This document shows positions 8,887-17,459 of a DNA stretch of 64,000 bases, in pieces. How positions within the stretch are numbered: the stretch's first letter is position 1; each line of letters begins with the position of its first letter. Where the stretch lies: contig BMUD01000010.1 in the NCBI GenBank assembly GCA_014650015.1, positions 62,001 to 126,000 on the forward strand, written 5' to 3'. Both the position numbers and the translations under genes were made by a program. Origin of the DNA: Streptomyces griseoloalbus (GTDB taxonomy: Bacteria > Actinomycetota > Actinomycetes > Streptomycetales > Streptomycetaceae). The notes beneath the pieces are model-generated. The model was not told the DNA's origin. It saw only the letters and a list, made by a program, of their open reading frames with translations, and ran no database searches.

Positions 8887-9153
8887 ATGGACGAGCTGGA
8901 GTTCATGCGCGGCAGGGTCTACGGGGCGGATCACGATGATCCCGGGCCGCGCGACGGACGGTCGTACGTGGAGCTGGCCGGCGGGCCGCTGGACGGCCTG
9001 CTGCTGGACATCACCGACCGCGGTGAGACGGAACTGAGGCACGGCGTCGGTCTGCGCACCGAGATAGGACGCTACGGCGCGGGCGGACGCTCGGTCTACG
9101 TGCCCCGCGGCGAGGGCGGCCGGGTGTACGACTGGCGGGGCGACATCCCCTGA
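8887..9153 (+). CDS. Small conserved-looking hypothetical protein, 88 aa
   Basis: An 88-residue soluble protein rich in Gly, Asp and Arg. It begins at ATG 8887 without an obvious strong ribosome site. It has a PLDGLLLDI segment and ends YDWRGDIP. Codon use is typical of the genome, which supports real coding. I recognise no domain. The 220 bases upstream (8667-8886) contain no gene I can support. The DUF2236 gene begins 106 bases later, after a possible weak terminator. Confidence 0.55.
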   Translation: MDELEFMRGRVYGADHDDPGPRDGRSYVELAGGPLDGLLLDITDRGETELRHGVGLRTEIGRYGAGGRSVYVPRGEGGRVYDWRGDIP

Positions 9154-9172
9154 GCCGCCGGGCGGGCCGCGT

Positions 9173-9189
9173 GCCCGGGGGTTCCGGGC
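9173..9189 (+). terminator. Possible hairpin after the 88-aa gene
   Basis: GCCCGG (9173-9178) and CCGGGC (9184-9189) form a short stem. Flanking GCCGCC (9154-9159) and GGCGGC further out could lengthen it. The position between two plus-strand genes fits a terminator, but the core stem is only six pairs. Confidence 0.4.
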
Positions 9190-9259
9190 AGGGCGGCGGG
9201 GCAGACGTAGCGTAGGGCGTCCACCGGTCGTGGGGGGCACGAGGAGGGCGGAGCGAGCC

Positions 9260-10132
9260 ATGGGACTGCTGACGGAAGGCGGCTCGGCGCTGCGCGACCG
9301 GGTCGGTCACGCGATCTTCTCCCGGGTGGCCGGACCGGACGGCCCCGACAACCGCGCGCGCATCCACGGCACGCCGGGCCCGCGCTGGTTCGGGCCCGAG
9401 CGGCCGGTCAGAAGGGTGCACGGGGACGCGTCGATGTTCATCGGCGGACTGTCGGCCCTGCTGCTCCAGTCGCTCCACCCGCTGGCCATGGCCGCGGTCG
9501 CCGGGCACTCCGGGTTCCGCGGGGACCCCTGGGGGCGGCTCCAGCGGACCAGCACCTTCCTCGCCGTCACCACCTACGGCACCGCCGACAGCGCCCAGCA
9601 GGCCGTCGACCGGGTCAGGGCGGTCCACGAGACGGTGCGCGGCACCACCGCGGACGGTGCGGAGTACTGGGCCGCCGACCCCCATCTGCTGTGCTGGGTG
9701 CACATCGCCGAGGTCGACAGCTTCCTGCGCGCCCACCAGAGCTACGGCGCCCGTCCGCTGGACGACGCGGGCTGCGACGCGTACGTCGCCGACATGGCGC
9801 GCATCGCCACCGCGCTCGGCATACCCGACCCCCCGGTGGACCGCGCCGGACTCGCCGAGCGGCTGGCCGCCTACCGCGGTGAGCTGCTCGCCACGCCCGA
9901 GGCGCGCAGCACCGCCCGCTTCCTGCTGCTCAGCCCTCCCGTACCGCTGCTCGCCCGGCTGCCGTACGGCGTCCTCGCCGCCAACGCCGTGTCCCTGCTG
10001 CCGGGCTGGGCCTCCCGCGCGCTGTGGCTGCCCCGCGTACCCCCGGCCGAGGGCGTGTGCGTACGCCCGCTCGGCACCGCCGTCACCGCGGGCATCCGCT
10101 GGGCCCTGGCCCCGGCCCGCGACGGGGTCTGA
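9260..10132 (+). CDS. DUF2236 / MpaB-type oxygenase family protein
   Basis: A 290-residue protein of the DUF2236 family, which includes the fungal ER-bound oxygenase MpaB and the latex-clearing protein Lcp, haem-dependent oxygenases that cleave isoprenoid chains. Family signatures are GDASMFIGGLSALLLQSLHP near residue 57 and the DPHLLCWVHIAEVDSFL segment, which supplies conserved histidines. A Pro-rich hydrophobic stretch around residue 225 may associate with the membrane. The start is ATG 9260 behind GGAGGGCGGAG. It lies 97 bases upstream of an SRPBCC/CrtI-like/SDR operon on the same strand and may belong to the same process. A polyprenyl or fatty-acid-like substrate is plausible but unproven. 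Confidence 0.8.
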   Translation: MGLLTEGGSALRDRVGHAIFSRVAGPDGPDNRARIHGTPGPRWFGPERPVRRVHGDASMFIGGLSALLLQSLHPLAMAAVAGHSGFRGDPWGRLQRTSTFLAVTTYGTADSAQQAVDRVRAVHETVRGTTADGAEYWAADPHLLCWVHIAEVDSFLRAHQSYGARPLDDAGCDAYVADMARIATALGIPDPPVDRAGLAERLAAYRGELLATPEARSTARFLLLSPPVPLLARLPYGVLAANAVSLLPGWASRALWLPRVPPAEGVCVRPLGTAVTAGIRWALAPARDGV

Positions 10133-10229
10133 CACCGGCGCACACCTTCGCTCACCCTCCGCCGGTTGACGCGTGCCTGAAGGGGCACTCAGTGCTGACT
10201 GGTGTCGCTCGCGGACCCGGGAGGAAGAA

Positions 10230-10736
10230 GTGGCAGTTCGCCATCGTCTGATTCGTACGAGCCCGCAGACCGTCTGGGCCGTCCTCGCGGACGGCACCCG
10301 GTACGCGGAATGGGTGGTGGGCACGTCGTCGTCGGAGCCGGTGCGCGGGCACTGGCCGCAGCTCGGCTCGGCGATCGGCTTCGAGGTGCGCTTCGGGCCC
10401 ATGAGCCTGACCAACGAGACCGTGGTCCGGCGCTGCGTGCCGGGCGAGGCCCTGGAGCTCGAGGCTCTCGCCGGGCCGCTCGGCACGGCACGGATCGCCA
10501 TCGACGTGCGCCCCTGGGGCGACCACAGCCTGGTGATCGTGGACGAGCATCCGCTGCGGGGAGCGGGGGGCCTGGTGCACAACGTGGCCGTGGAGGCCCT
10601 GATCCAGATCCGCCACCGCACCATGCTCGCCAGGCTGGCGAAGATCTGCGAGCGCGAGGCGGCCGAGGAGGAGCGGCGCCGTCCGCTCGGACAGGTCGTG
10701 TCACCGGAGCCCGACGGGGGAGGCGCCCGTGCCTGA
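10230..10736 (+). CDS. SRPBCC (START-like) ligand-binding family protein
   Basis: A 168-residue protein of the SRPBCC / polyketide-cyclase-like superfamily, a helix-grip fold that binds hydrophobic ligands. The start is GTG 10230 right behind GGGAGGAAGAA. The N-terminal RHRLIRTSPQTVWAVLADG and the YAEWVVGTSS strand are typical, as is the C-terminal helix carrying NVAVEALIQIRHRTMLARL. It is the first gene of a tight operon and overlaps the next by eight bases. It may present or bind a lipid, quinone or isoprenoid intermediate for the neighbouring oxidoreductases; that role is inferred from context. Confidence 0.82.
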   Translation: MAVRHRLIRTSPQTVWAVLADGTRYAEWVVGTSSSEPVRGHWPQLGSAIGFEVRFGPMSLTNETVVRRCVPGEALELEALAGPLGTARIAIDVRPWGDHSLVIVDEHPLRGAGGLVHNVAVEALIQIRHRTMLARLAKICEREAAEEERRRPLGQVVSPEPDGGGARA

Positions 10737-12378
10737 CGCCGTGGTGATCGGGGCCGGCCCCAACGGACTGGTCGCGGCCAATCTGCTCGCCGACGCCGGC
10801 TGGAGTGTGGAGGTCCTGGAGGAGCAGCCGGAGCCCGGTGGCGCCGTACGCCACGACCGGGGCGCCCACCCCGACTTCGTCAGCGACCTGTGCAGCTCCT
10901 TCTACCCGCTCGCCGCCGCCTCCCCGGTCCTCGCCGGGCTGCGGCTGGAGCAGCACGGGCTGCGCTGGAGTCATGCCCCGAAGGTCCTCGCCCACCCGCT
11001 GTCCGACGGCAGGTGCGCGGTGCTCGACCGTCGTGTCGACGTCACCGCCGACTCCCTGGAGGCCTTCGCGCCGGGCGACGGAGCCGCCTGGCGCCGGCTG
11101 CACGACGCGTGGCAGACCCTTCGCCCGGACCTCCTGGGCGCCCTGTTCACCCCGTTCCCACCGATCCGTTCCACGGCCCGGCTGGCCGTCCGACTGCGCG
11201 GCACGGGCGGACTGCGCATGGCGCGCACCCTGATCCTGCCGGTGCGCCGTCTCGCGCAGGAGGAGTTCCTGGGTGAGGGCGGCGGGCTGCTGCTGGCCGG
11301 CAACGCGCTCCACGCCGACCTGGCGCCGGAGGCCGCGGGCAGCGGCGGCTACGGCTGGCTGATGTCGATGCTGGGACAGACGTACGGCTTCCCCGTGCCG
11401 GCCGGTGGTGCCGGAGCCCTCACCCGGGCCCTGGTGCGGCGCCTGGAGGCACGCGGCGGGGTGCTGCGCTGCGGGCAGCGCGTCGACCGGATCGTCGTAC
11501 GCGGCGGCCGGGCGGCCGGTGTGCGCACGGCCGGCGGCGAGACGGTCGCGGCCGGCCGCGCCGTCCTCGCGGACGTGGCCGTGCCCTCCCTGTACGGCGA
11601 ACTCCTCGACCCCGCGCACCTTCCCGCACAACTCCTGTCCGACCTGCGGCGCTTCCAGTGGGACTTCGCCACCTTCAAGGTCGACTGGGCGCTCGACGGC
11701 CCGGTGCCCTGGCGGTGCGAGCAGGCCGCGGGCGCCGGAACCGTCCATCTCGCGGACGGTCTCGACGAGCTCACCCGCTTCGCCGCCCAGCTCGCCACCG
11801 GCACCGTCCCGGACCGTCCCTTCTGCCTCTTCGGCCAGATGACGACCTCGGACCCGTCCCGCTCCCCCCGGGGCACCGAGTCCGCCTGGGCGTACACGCA
11901 CGTGCCGCACGACATCTCGGGGGACGCGGGCGACGAGTCCCTCACCGGCGCCTGGGACGCCAAGGAGCAGGAGATCATGGCCGACCGTGTCGAGCGGCAG
12001 GTGGAACGCTTCGCGCCCGGGTTCCGGGCCGCCATCCGCTCCCGCCGCATCCTCGCCCCGCCCACCCTCCAGTCCCTCGACCGGAACCTGCACGGCGGCG
12101 CCATCAACGGCGGCACCGCGGCCATGCACCAGCAGCTGTTCTTCCGCCCGGCGCCCGGCACCGGGCGACCCGAGACGCCCGTCAAGGGCCTGTACCTGGC
12201 GTCCGCGGGCGCCCATCCGGGCGGCGGCGTGCACGGCGCGCCGGGCGCCAACGCCGCACGCGCCGCGCTGCGCCGCCCCCTGGCCCCGGGCCTGGCCGGG
12301 GCGCAGCGGCTGCTGACCCACCGGGACCGCACCGGCCGCAGGCAACCGGACGCGGGCCACCGGGAAGACGGCGGATGA
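10729..12378 (+). CDS. CrtI-like FAD-dependent phytoene dehydrogenase family oxidoreductase
   Basis: A 549-residue flavoprotein. The N-terminal dinucleotide fold (VVIGAGPNGLVAANLLADAG, then EEQPEPGGAVR) and the C-terminal LYLASAGAHPGGGVHGAPGANAA segment are hallmarks of the phytoene desaturase / retinol saturase-like family. It is longer and more divergent than the true crtI at 24747, and genes for a carotenoid pathway are not next to it. The GTG start overlaps the SRPBCC gene by eight bases, so translation is probably coupled. The substrate is unknown. The family includes enzymes that saturate, desaturate or isomerise long unsaturated lipids. Confidence 0.85.
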   Translation: MPDAVVIGAGPNGLVAANLLADAGWSVEVLEEQPEPGGAVRHDRGAHPDFVSDLCSSFYPLAAASPVLAGLRLEQHGLRWSHAPKVLAHPLSDGRCAVLDRRVDVTADSLEAFAPGDGAAWRRLHDAWQTLRPDLLGALFTPFPPIRSTARLAVRLRGTGGLRMARTLILPVRRLAQEEFLGEGGGLLLAGNALHADLAPEAAGSGGYGWLMSMLGQTYGFPVPAGGAGALTRALVRRLEARGGVLRCGQRVDRIVVRGGRAAGVRTAGGETVAAGRAVLADVAVPSLYGELLDPAHLPAQLLSDLRRFQWDFATFKVDWALDGPVPWRCEQAAGAGTVHLADGLDELTRFAAQLATGTVPDRPFCLFGQMTTSDPSRSPRGTESAWAYTHVPHDISGDAGDESLTGAWDAKEQEIMADRVERQVERFAPGFRAAIRSRRILAPPTLQSLDRNLHGGAINGGTAAMHQQLFFRPAPGTGRPETPVKGLYLASAGAHPGGGVHGAPGANAARAALRRPLAPGLAGAQRLLTHRDRTGRRQPDAGHREDGG

Positions 12379-12478
12379 CCGGCGCGCAGACCGGGCCGGC
12401 CGCACCCACGGCCCGGCCGCACCGTCCCCGGCGCGGCGGGGCCCGGCACCACCACCTACCACCGGCGGAGGCGAGACG

Positions 12479-12973
12479 ATGACCGGACACGACGACGGCC
12501 CCGACCACGCCCACCGGCGCCCCGAAGGCGTCAGCGACGAGACGGTGGAGGCGCTCGGATCGCTGTCGAAGGCACTGGAGACGACCGAGCGCGCCCGGGG
12601 CCACCTCTACAGCTTCCACCAGCTCACCGGCACCGCCGACCTCGAACTGGACCGGGCGGTCGAACTGCTGCACAAGGCCGGGCATCCGGACTGGGCCGAG
12701 ACGGTGCGCACCCAGGTACTCGGCCGCAACGTGATTCCCGGCCACTGGACGTTCCAGATCGTCGAGGCGTACGACACCACGTACTACCAGCCGTTCAGGG
12801 AACTCGGACAGGCCGCCGTCGAGGAACTGGCCGAGGGCCGGGACCACCTCTACGAGGCCGAGATGAAGGAAGCCCGCCGCACCGTCGGCCACCCCGACCA
12901 CACCGCCCGCCCCGACTCCACCCCGCGGGCTCGCCCGGGCCGGGACGGAGCCCACGAAGGGAACGGCCGATGA
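12479..12973 (+). CDS. Conserved hypothetical helical protein, 164 aa
   Basis: A 164-residue soluble protein starting at ATG 12479 with GGAGG seven bases upstream. The sequence is mainly alpha-helical: a first helix VEALGSLSKALETTERARGHLYSFHQL, then LDRAVELLHKAGHPDWAETV and an acidic ELAEGRDHLYEAEMKEARR helix. The last 30 residues are low-complexity. I do not recognise a named family. The stop overlaps the start of the SDR gene (ATGA at 12970), so both are probably made together with the CrtI-like and SRPBCC proteins. Function unknown. Confidence 0.75.
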   Translation: MTGHDDGPDHAHRRPEGVSDETVEALGSLSKALETTERARGHLYSFHQLTGTADLELDRAVELLHKAGHPDWAETVRTQVLGRNVIPGHWTFQIVEAYDTTYYQPFRELGQAAVEELAEGRDHLYEAEMKEARRTVGHPDHTARPDSTPRARPGRDGAHEGNGR

Positions 12974-13851
12974 ACGCCCACCCCCTGCGCGACCGCACGG
13001 TCGTGATCACGGGCGCCGCACGCGGGGTCGGCGCCGCCCTCGCCCACGACCTGGCCCGGCGCGGTGCCCGGCCGGCGCTGCTCGGCCACGAGAAGGCGGG
13101 ACTCGAAGCGGTGGCCGCCGGCCTGACCACGAGGACACTGGTCCACGAGGTCGACATCACCGACGAGGCCGCCCTGGCCGACGCCGCCGAGCGGGTCAGG
13201 ACACACCTCGGCACCCCCTCCGCCGTGGTGGCCAACGCCGGTATCGCGGAGGGCGGTCCGTTCGTCTCCTCGGATCCCGCCCGCTGGCGGCGCGTGATCG
13301 ACGTCAACCTGACCGGCAACGCGGCCACGGCCCGCGCCTTCCTGCCGGACCTGCTGGCGACGAAGGGCTACTACCTGCAGGTCGCCTCGCTGGCCTCGAT
13401 CGGCGCCGCACCGATGATGAGCGCCTACTGCGCCTCCAAGGCGGGGGTGGAGGCCTTCGCCCACTCCTTGCGCGCCGAAGTGGCGCACCACGGTGTCGCC
13501 GTCGGTATCGGCTACCTGAACTGGATCGACACCGACATGATCCGCGACGCGGACCGCTACCCCGTCCTGCGCGAGCTGCGCGGCCACATGCCGCCGCCGG
13601 CCCGCCGCGTCTACCCGGCGGCCCTGGCCGCCGCCCGGCTCGCGGCTGCCGTGGAGCACCGCAGTACGGCCGTCTACCTGCCCCGCTGGCTTCGCCTGGC
13701 ACAGATCGCGCGGGCCGGGCTGCCGCCCGTGGTGCTGCGGGTGGCCCGCCGTGAGCTGGCCCGGCTGGAGGCCGAGGGACCCCTGCGGCACACGGGACTC
13801 CTGGGCGGCGGCGGCGCGGCCGACCTGAGCACCACCCGACCGCGACGGTGA
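12970..13851 (+). CDS. Short-chain dehydrogenase/reductase
   Basis: A 293-residue classical SDR. The NAD(P)-binding motif TGAARGVGAAL is at about residues 14-24, the NAG motif sits in VVANAGIAEGGP, and the catalytic Ser (VASLASIG) and Tyr-x-x-x-Lys (YCASK) are present. The C-terminal extension after about 220 (LPRWLRLAQIARAGLPPVVLR) is long and amphipathic, as in SDRs acting on lipids. Its start overlaps the stop of the 164-aa gene by four bases. It is the last gene of the 10230-13851 operon and converges with the toxin-immunity locus. Substrate unknown; a lipid or terpenoid alcohol/ketone would fit the neighbours. Confidence 0.88.
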   Translation: MNAHPLRDRTVVITGAARGVGAALAHDLARRGARPALLGHEKAGLEAVAAGLTTRTLVHEVDITDEAALADAAERVRTHLGTPSAVVANAGIAEGGPFVSSDPARWRRVIDVNLTGNAATARAFLPDLLATKGYYLQVASLASIGAAPMMSAYCASKAGVEAFAHSLRAEVAHHGVAVGIGYLNWIDTDMIRDADRYPVLRELRGHMPPPARRVYPAALAAARLAAAVEHRSTAVYLPRWLRLAQIARAGLPPVVLRVARRELARLEAEGPLRHTGLLGGGGAADLSTTRPRR

Positions 13852-13924
13852 CGCGGCCGGGCCGGGGGTCGGCCGGTTCGGGAACCGCCCCGGGCGCTGT
13901 CAAAACCTGGGCATTCACTCTGCC

Positions 13925-14791
13925 TCAACTATTCGTACCCGGATTCTCCCACTGTCCCCTGGCCACCCCGTCCGCGTCCGGTACGACGGCGCACCAGTCG
14001 CCTACCGCCGCATCGGCCAGCATGAGGGAGAAGCCGTCCTTCGTGACCTCGCAGAGTGTGTCGGCTCCACCGGGGTAGTTACGGTGAGCCAGTTCGCCGT
14101 GCAGCAGCGGGGCCACGAAAGCGGTGAAGTCGTCTTCCAGGAGCTCCGCTCTGGGGTTCAGCTCCGGCTCGGTGGCCACACAGACCAGCGAGCGTGGCCA
14201 CAGCAGCCGGGCCACTTCGGCTGTGCTCTCCGGTGTCACGCGGAACCATCTGCACCCGTGAGCGCCGTACGCCCAGCGCTCGCAGACCAGGGTCAGGCGC
14301 TCGGACGCCTCCGCCACCTTCGCCCAGAAACCGTCGTCCGCGACGGCGTCGACGGGGTCCGAGACCTCCGTGGGTTCGGGAGCCGCGTCTCGCCACCGGA
14401 ACGTCACGCCCTCACCATGGAGTCCCGCCAGATCGGCGGCCACCGCCGGTGTCGTGTAGACGTGTACCGCCCCGTCCCATCCCGACTCGATCTGAAGCCG
14501 GCCCGATGCGGTGAGCTGACAGTAGGGTCCGCGCCCGGCTGCCATTGCCTCGGCGAGACCGATCGCCTGCGGCGGCCGGACCACCGCACCGTTGCGCAGG
14601 CCGCGTTGCCCCTCGGGAAGGGGCTCACTCACCAGCAGCCAGCCGACCTCCAGGAAGTCGGCACCGCTCTTCTCGATCACGGCTGCGAGCACCTGGCGAA
14701 GCTCCGCCGCGTACGGACTCCAGGCAGCCGCGTCCGCCAGCTCCTCGCGCGCGCTCTCGCTGCGAGGGCTGATGATCAGCTCCTTGCTCAT
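13925..14791 (-). CDS. Candidate immunity protein of the Hint-toxin locus
   Basis: A 288-residue soluble protein with no signal peptide. The start I favour is ATG 14791, whose ATGA overlaps the toxin stop codon, so the two are translationally coupled. The sequence is acidic and mixed alpha/beta, with tryptophans in GYW-like turns (RGPYCQLTASGRLQIESGWD, DDGFWAKVAEASERL, RWFRVTPESTAEV). I do not recognise a named Imm family. Its place directly downstream of a polymorphic toxin, in the same transcript, is the standard position of the cognate immunity gene, and its GC content is lower than that of the surrounding genes. Immunity function is inferred from context only. Confidence 0.6.
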   Translation of the reverse strand: MSKELIISPRSESAREELADAAAWSPYAAELRQVLAAVIEKSGADFLEVGWLLVSEPLPEGQRGLRNGAVVRPPQAIGLAEAMAAGRGPYCQLTASGRLQIESGWDGAVHVYTTPAVAADLAGLHGEGVTFRWRDAAPEPTEVSDPVDAVADDGFWAKVAEASERLTLVCERWAYGAHGCRWFRVTPESTAEVARLLWPRSLVCVATEPELNPRAELLEDDFTAFVAPLLHGELAHRNYPGGADTLCEVTKDGFSLMLADAAVGDWCAVVPDADGVARGQWENPGTNS

Positions 14792-16962
14792 TTCTTCAGC
14801 CACTTGAGGCCCCGCAGCTCTCCGTTCGGCCCGATGTCCAGGCCGTAGGTTCCGTCACGGGCCGAGTCCTTGGTCGACTGGAAGGGATTCTTGTCGTTGG
14901 AGCCCTTGAACACGGCCTCCTTATGGTGTCCGGTCCGGTCGAAGGTGATGAATGTGGGCTGGCCGCTCCCTGCCTTCTTGTTCTCCCAGATGGGGGTCTT
15001 ACCCGCGGACAGCTTCTTGGTCTTCGTGTATCCCAAGAACGTCGCGATGTTGTCGGCTTGCGCGCGGGTGAGATTGTTGAGATTGCACTTGTCGCCGCTG
15101 TTGTGAACGAGGACCGGCGTATCCCCTGCCAGCACATAGTACGTATGCAGGCCATTGACGGTGAGGTCGTATGTGCGTTGCGGGCTCTGCTGGTCGCGGA
15201 CCTCGGTTACGGCCACGCCGGCGCCGTTCGGGGTGCGCAGTTCATCGCCGACCCGGAGGTCACCGGCGTCCTTCCACCTCTGGTCTGCCTCCAGCCAGAA
15301 CGGGTGACGGTCCGTCGCCGTGATCGTGGCCGGCCCATGGTCGGTGGTGACGGTGAGCCGGGTGAAGTCCTTGTCGCCCTCGGTGGTGAAGGTGTTGGTC
15401 ACCGGCCGCGTGGCGGTCAGCCCCAGGTGCGGATCACTGGCGGCGATCCGGTCCCCGATACGTATGTCCTCGATGGCCCGGGTGGTGCCGTCCGCCAACA
15501 GCACCCGGGTGCCGGAGGGGAAGCTGTGCGGCTTGGCGCAGGCCGCGGCGTCCTGCTCGGTCTTCGCCTGGTTGGCGAGTTTCTGCGCTTCGACCTTGGC
15601 CAGGGCGCGGGCGTCGATCCAGGTGTTGGCGCGGAGGGGGTAGGTGAGCCGGACCTTGCAGCCGCACGCCCGGGCATCGGCCTCGGCCTGCGCCTGGACG
15701 CGGGCCGCGACCGAGGCGTAGAGCGGCCCGGCTCCCGGGTTGGAGCACTTCAGGGTGCCCGAGACGTTGCTGCCCCGGAGGGGGAAGGTGCGCTGTGGGC
15801 TGGTGCACTGACCGGCGGGCTTGCCGTCGATGGAGAAAGTCGCGCTCAGCACGGCGGTGACTTCGCCCTTGGTGACGCGTTCCTTCCGGGCGATGGAGGA
15901 GACATCTCCGGTGAAGTTCTGGGTGGCGGTGCAACCCGACGGGCTGCAGTCCATCTCACCCGCGCCATCGAGGGTGAAGGTGATGCCTTTGTCGGTCGCG
16001 TCCTTGAGCTGGTCGGCGTACTCGACCAGGGTGTCGAGCATCTTGTCGGCCGCGTCGGCGAGGACCGGGGTCAGGTCCATTCCCTCGCCGTCGCCGGACG
16101 CCAGCGGCCCGGTGGTCACCCTACGGGGGACTGCTGGCACCTCTCCGTTCTCGAGCTGGTCCCTCATGTCGGAGAGGTCTTCGCGGATGTCGTAGGCCTC
16201 CAGCCGCAGCACCCGGTGCGGCTTGGCCTTCGTCACCAGCAGGCGACCGGCCGATGTGTCGATGCCGAGCGCGGGCGTTCCGTTCACGCTCGGCTGCTGC
16301 CCGGACGTGCTCGATGTCTTCGACTCGTTCGCCGGCGGGGGTGTTTTCTCCAGGTCAGTCAGGGCTTTGGCCAGCACGGCCGCCAGACGTGAGGGGGCGA
16401 TGGTGCGGGCCAGTGCCTCGTCCATGAGTTCGGAGCCGTCGTCCATCCCCACGGTCCACTCGCCGGGCGGCGCTTTCTCGCCCGCCGCCACGTCCTCCCT
16501 GGGGGCGGGGTCGACCTGCCAGCGCATGAAGGTCCTGCCGCCGATGCGCAGCACGTCCCGGCCGTGGTCGGTGCGTCCGGAGGAGGGGGTGCTGAACTGG
16601 CTGCCGCTGGCGGTGACGGTGATGTCGTTCTCGGTGATACCGAAGGCCGAGGTGTCCTTGTAGCGCAGGCCGGGGGCGTCGGCCAGGGAGTCGACGGCTT
16701 CCTTGAACGGTTGCAGGTTCCGTTCTGTCCCGGCCTGCTGCTCGTCGGACCCGTCATGCCCGCCCAGTGCCGGCAGTCCGGCGACCAGCGCCAGGACGAG
16801 GGCCACCACGCCGCTCAGCAGCACGAGTCGTTGGCGGCTGGTCAGCTCCTGGAGCCGGCGGAACCCGGCTCCGCGTGGCCGCCTCGGCGGATGACCGGGC
16901 CGGGGCGGTGTGGTCGGCGGTGGCCCGGGCTCCGTGCCGTCCGTGGGGGTGGGTTCGGTCAT
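14788..16962 (-). CDS. Polymorphic toxin: membrane-anchored extracellular region, Hint protease, Ntox21-like nuclease tip
   Basis: A 724-residue protein. A Pro-rich cytoplasmic N-terminus leads to one transmembrane helix (about 45-66), then a long extracytoplasmic region (about 70-470) with paired cysteines. A pretoxin Hint domain spans about 475-623: catalytic Cys475, SFPSGTRVLLADG, DRHPFW, and the terminal VLVHNS where autocleavage would occur. The last 101 residues (624-724) resemble Ntox21, a predicted RNase of the BECR fold: two conserved lysines, TFDRTGHH and the RDGTYG motif. The Hint domain should release the tip. The start is ATG 16962 behind AAGGGA. The toxin tip is visibly poorer in GC than the rest, as expected for exchangeable tips. 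Hint assignment is firm; the tip family is a good but unverified match. Confidence 0.85.
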   Translation of the reverse strand: MTEPTPTDGTEPGPPPTTPPRPGHPPRRPRGAGFRRLQELTSRQRLVLLSGVVALVLALVAGLPALGGHDGSDEQQAGTERNLQPFKEAVDSLADAPGLRYKDTSAFGITENDITVTASGSQFSTPSSGRTDHGRDVLRIGGRTFMRWQVDPAPREDVAAGEKAPPGEWTVGMDDGSELMDEALARTIAPSRLAAVLAKALTDLEKTPPPANESKTSSTSGQQPSVNGTPALGIDTSAGRLLVTKAKPHRVLRLEAYDIREDLSDMRDQLENGEVPAVPRRVTTGPLASGDGEGMDLTPVLADAADKMLDTLVEYADQLKDATDKGITFTLDGAGEMDCSPSGCTATQNFTGDVSSIARKERVTKGEVTAVLSATFSIDGKPAGQCTSPQRTFPLRGSNVSGTLKCSNPGAGPLYASVAARVQAQAEADARACGCKVRLTYPLRANTWIDARALAKVEAQKLANQAKTEQDAAACAKPHSFPSGTRVLLADGTTRAIEDIRIGDRIAASDPHLGLTATRPVTNTFTTEGDKDFTRLTVTTDHGPATITATDRHPFWLEADQRWKDAGDLRVGDELRTPNGAGVAVTEVRDQQSPQRTYDLTVNGLHTYYVLAGDTPVLVHNSGDKCNLNNLTRAQADNIATFLGYTKTKKLSAGKTPIWENKKAGSGQPTFITFDRTGHHKEAVFKGSNDKNPFQSTKDSARDGTYGLDIGPNGELRGLKWLKK

Positions 16963-17011
16963 GCCATTCCCTTCGATGGGTCGGTATTCCGTGGAACCGG
17001 CGGCCCGTCGC

Positions 17012-17236
17012 CTACCGCTGGCACGAGGCGATGATCAGGAGCAGGAGCAGTGCGATCCCGATCACCGGGAGGCAGCCGACGGATTCGGGGTTCTTCCGGT
17101 TGATCTCGACGCTGCCGCCCGGGACGAGTTGGGGGTGGCGGTCGGCATAGTGGGCGACCGAGAGATCCTCGGCCTCGGACTCGGTGGTCCACCGTGTGGA
17201 GAAACCACATTCGCCGCACCGGTAGCGGTATGCCAT
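17012..17236 (-). CDS. Small zinc-ribbon-like membrane protein, 74 aa
   Basis: A 74-residue protein starting at ATG 17236 with AAGGAG five bases upstream. The N-terminus has a CGECGF pair of cysteines and a following His pair (VAHYADRH), so it may bind zinc. The C-terminus is one hydrophobic helix (VGCLPVIGIALLLLLIIASC), making it a tail-anchored membrane protein. It lies 49 bases upstream of the toxin gene on the same strand, so it may share the toxin transcript. Its role there is unknown. A longer in-frame extension upstream lacks a good start. Confidence 0.7.
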   Translation of the reverse strand: MAYRYRCGECGFSTRWTTESEAEDLSVAHYADRHPQLVPGGSVEINRKNPESVGCLPVIGIALLLLLIIASCQR

Positions 17237-17459
17237 GTCGGCTCCTTGATGCCGCAGGTAGGGGTGGAGGGGTGGTGTCACGCCTGCCTCGGCGTGGCAC
17301 GGAGAACGGGCCGGAGGGTCGGCCGGTGGGGGTCCGTCATGAATGACCGGCCCGGCAGCGGCCGTGGTGGGGCGCCGTCTGCGCGGTGCCCGGTCATCGC
17401 AGGAGCGGGTCGGGACCTGGCCCGTTGACACCGGGAGCCAGGGGTTGAGGGGCAAGAAC

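Noticed and set aside
10166-10194. TTGACG with TCAGTG at 17 bases as a promoter for the SRPBCC operon
   Set aside because: The -35 is good, but the -10 keeps only one consensus position. I could not support it as a promoter.
12375-12482. A 35-codon frame with an ATGA overlap between the CrtI-like gene and the 164-aa gene
   Set aside because: The product is His/Pro/Arg-rich and has no ribosome site. The next gene has its own strong GGAGG, so the frame is more likely a shadow.
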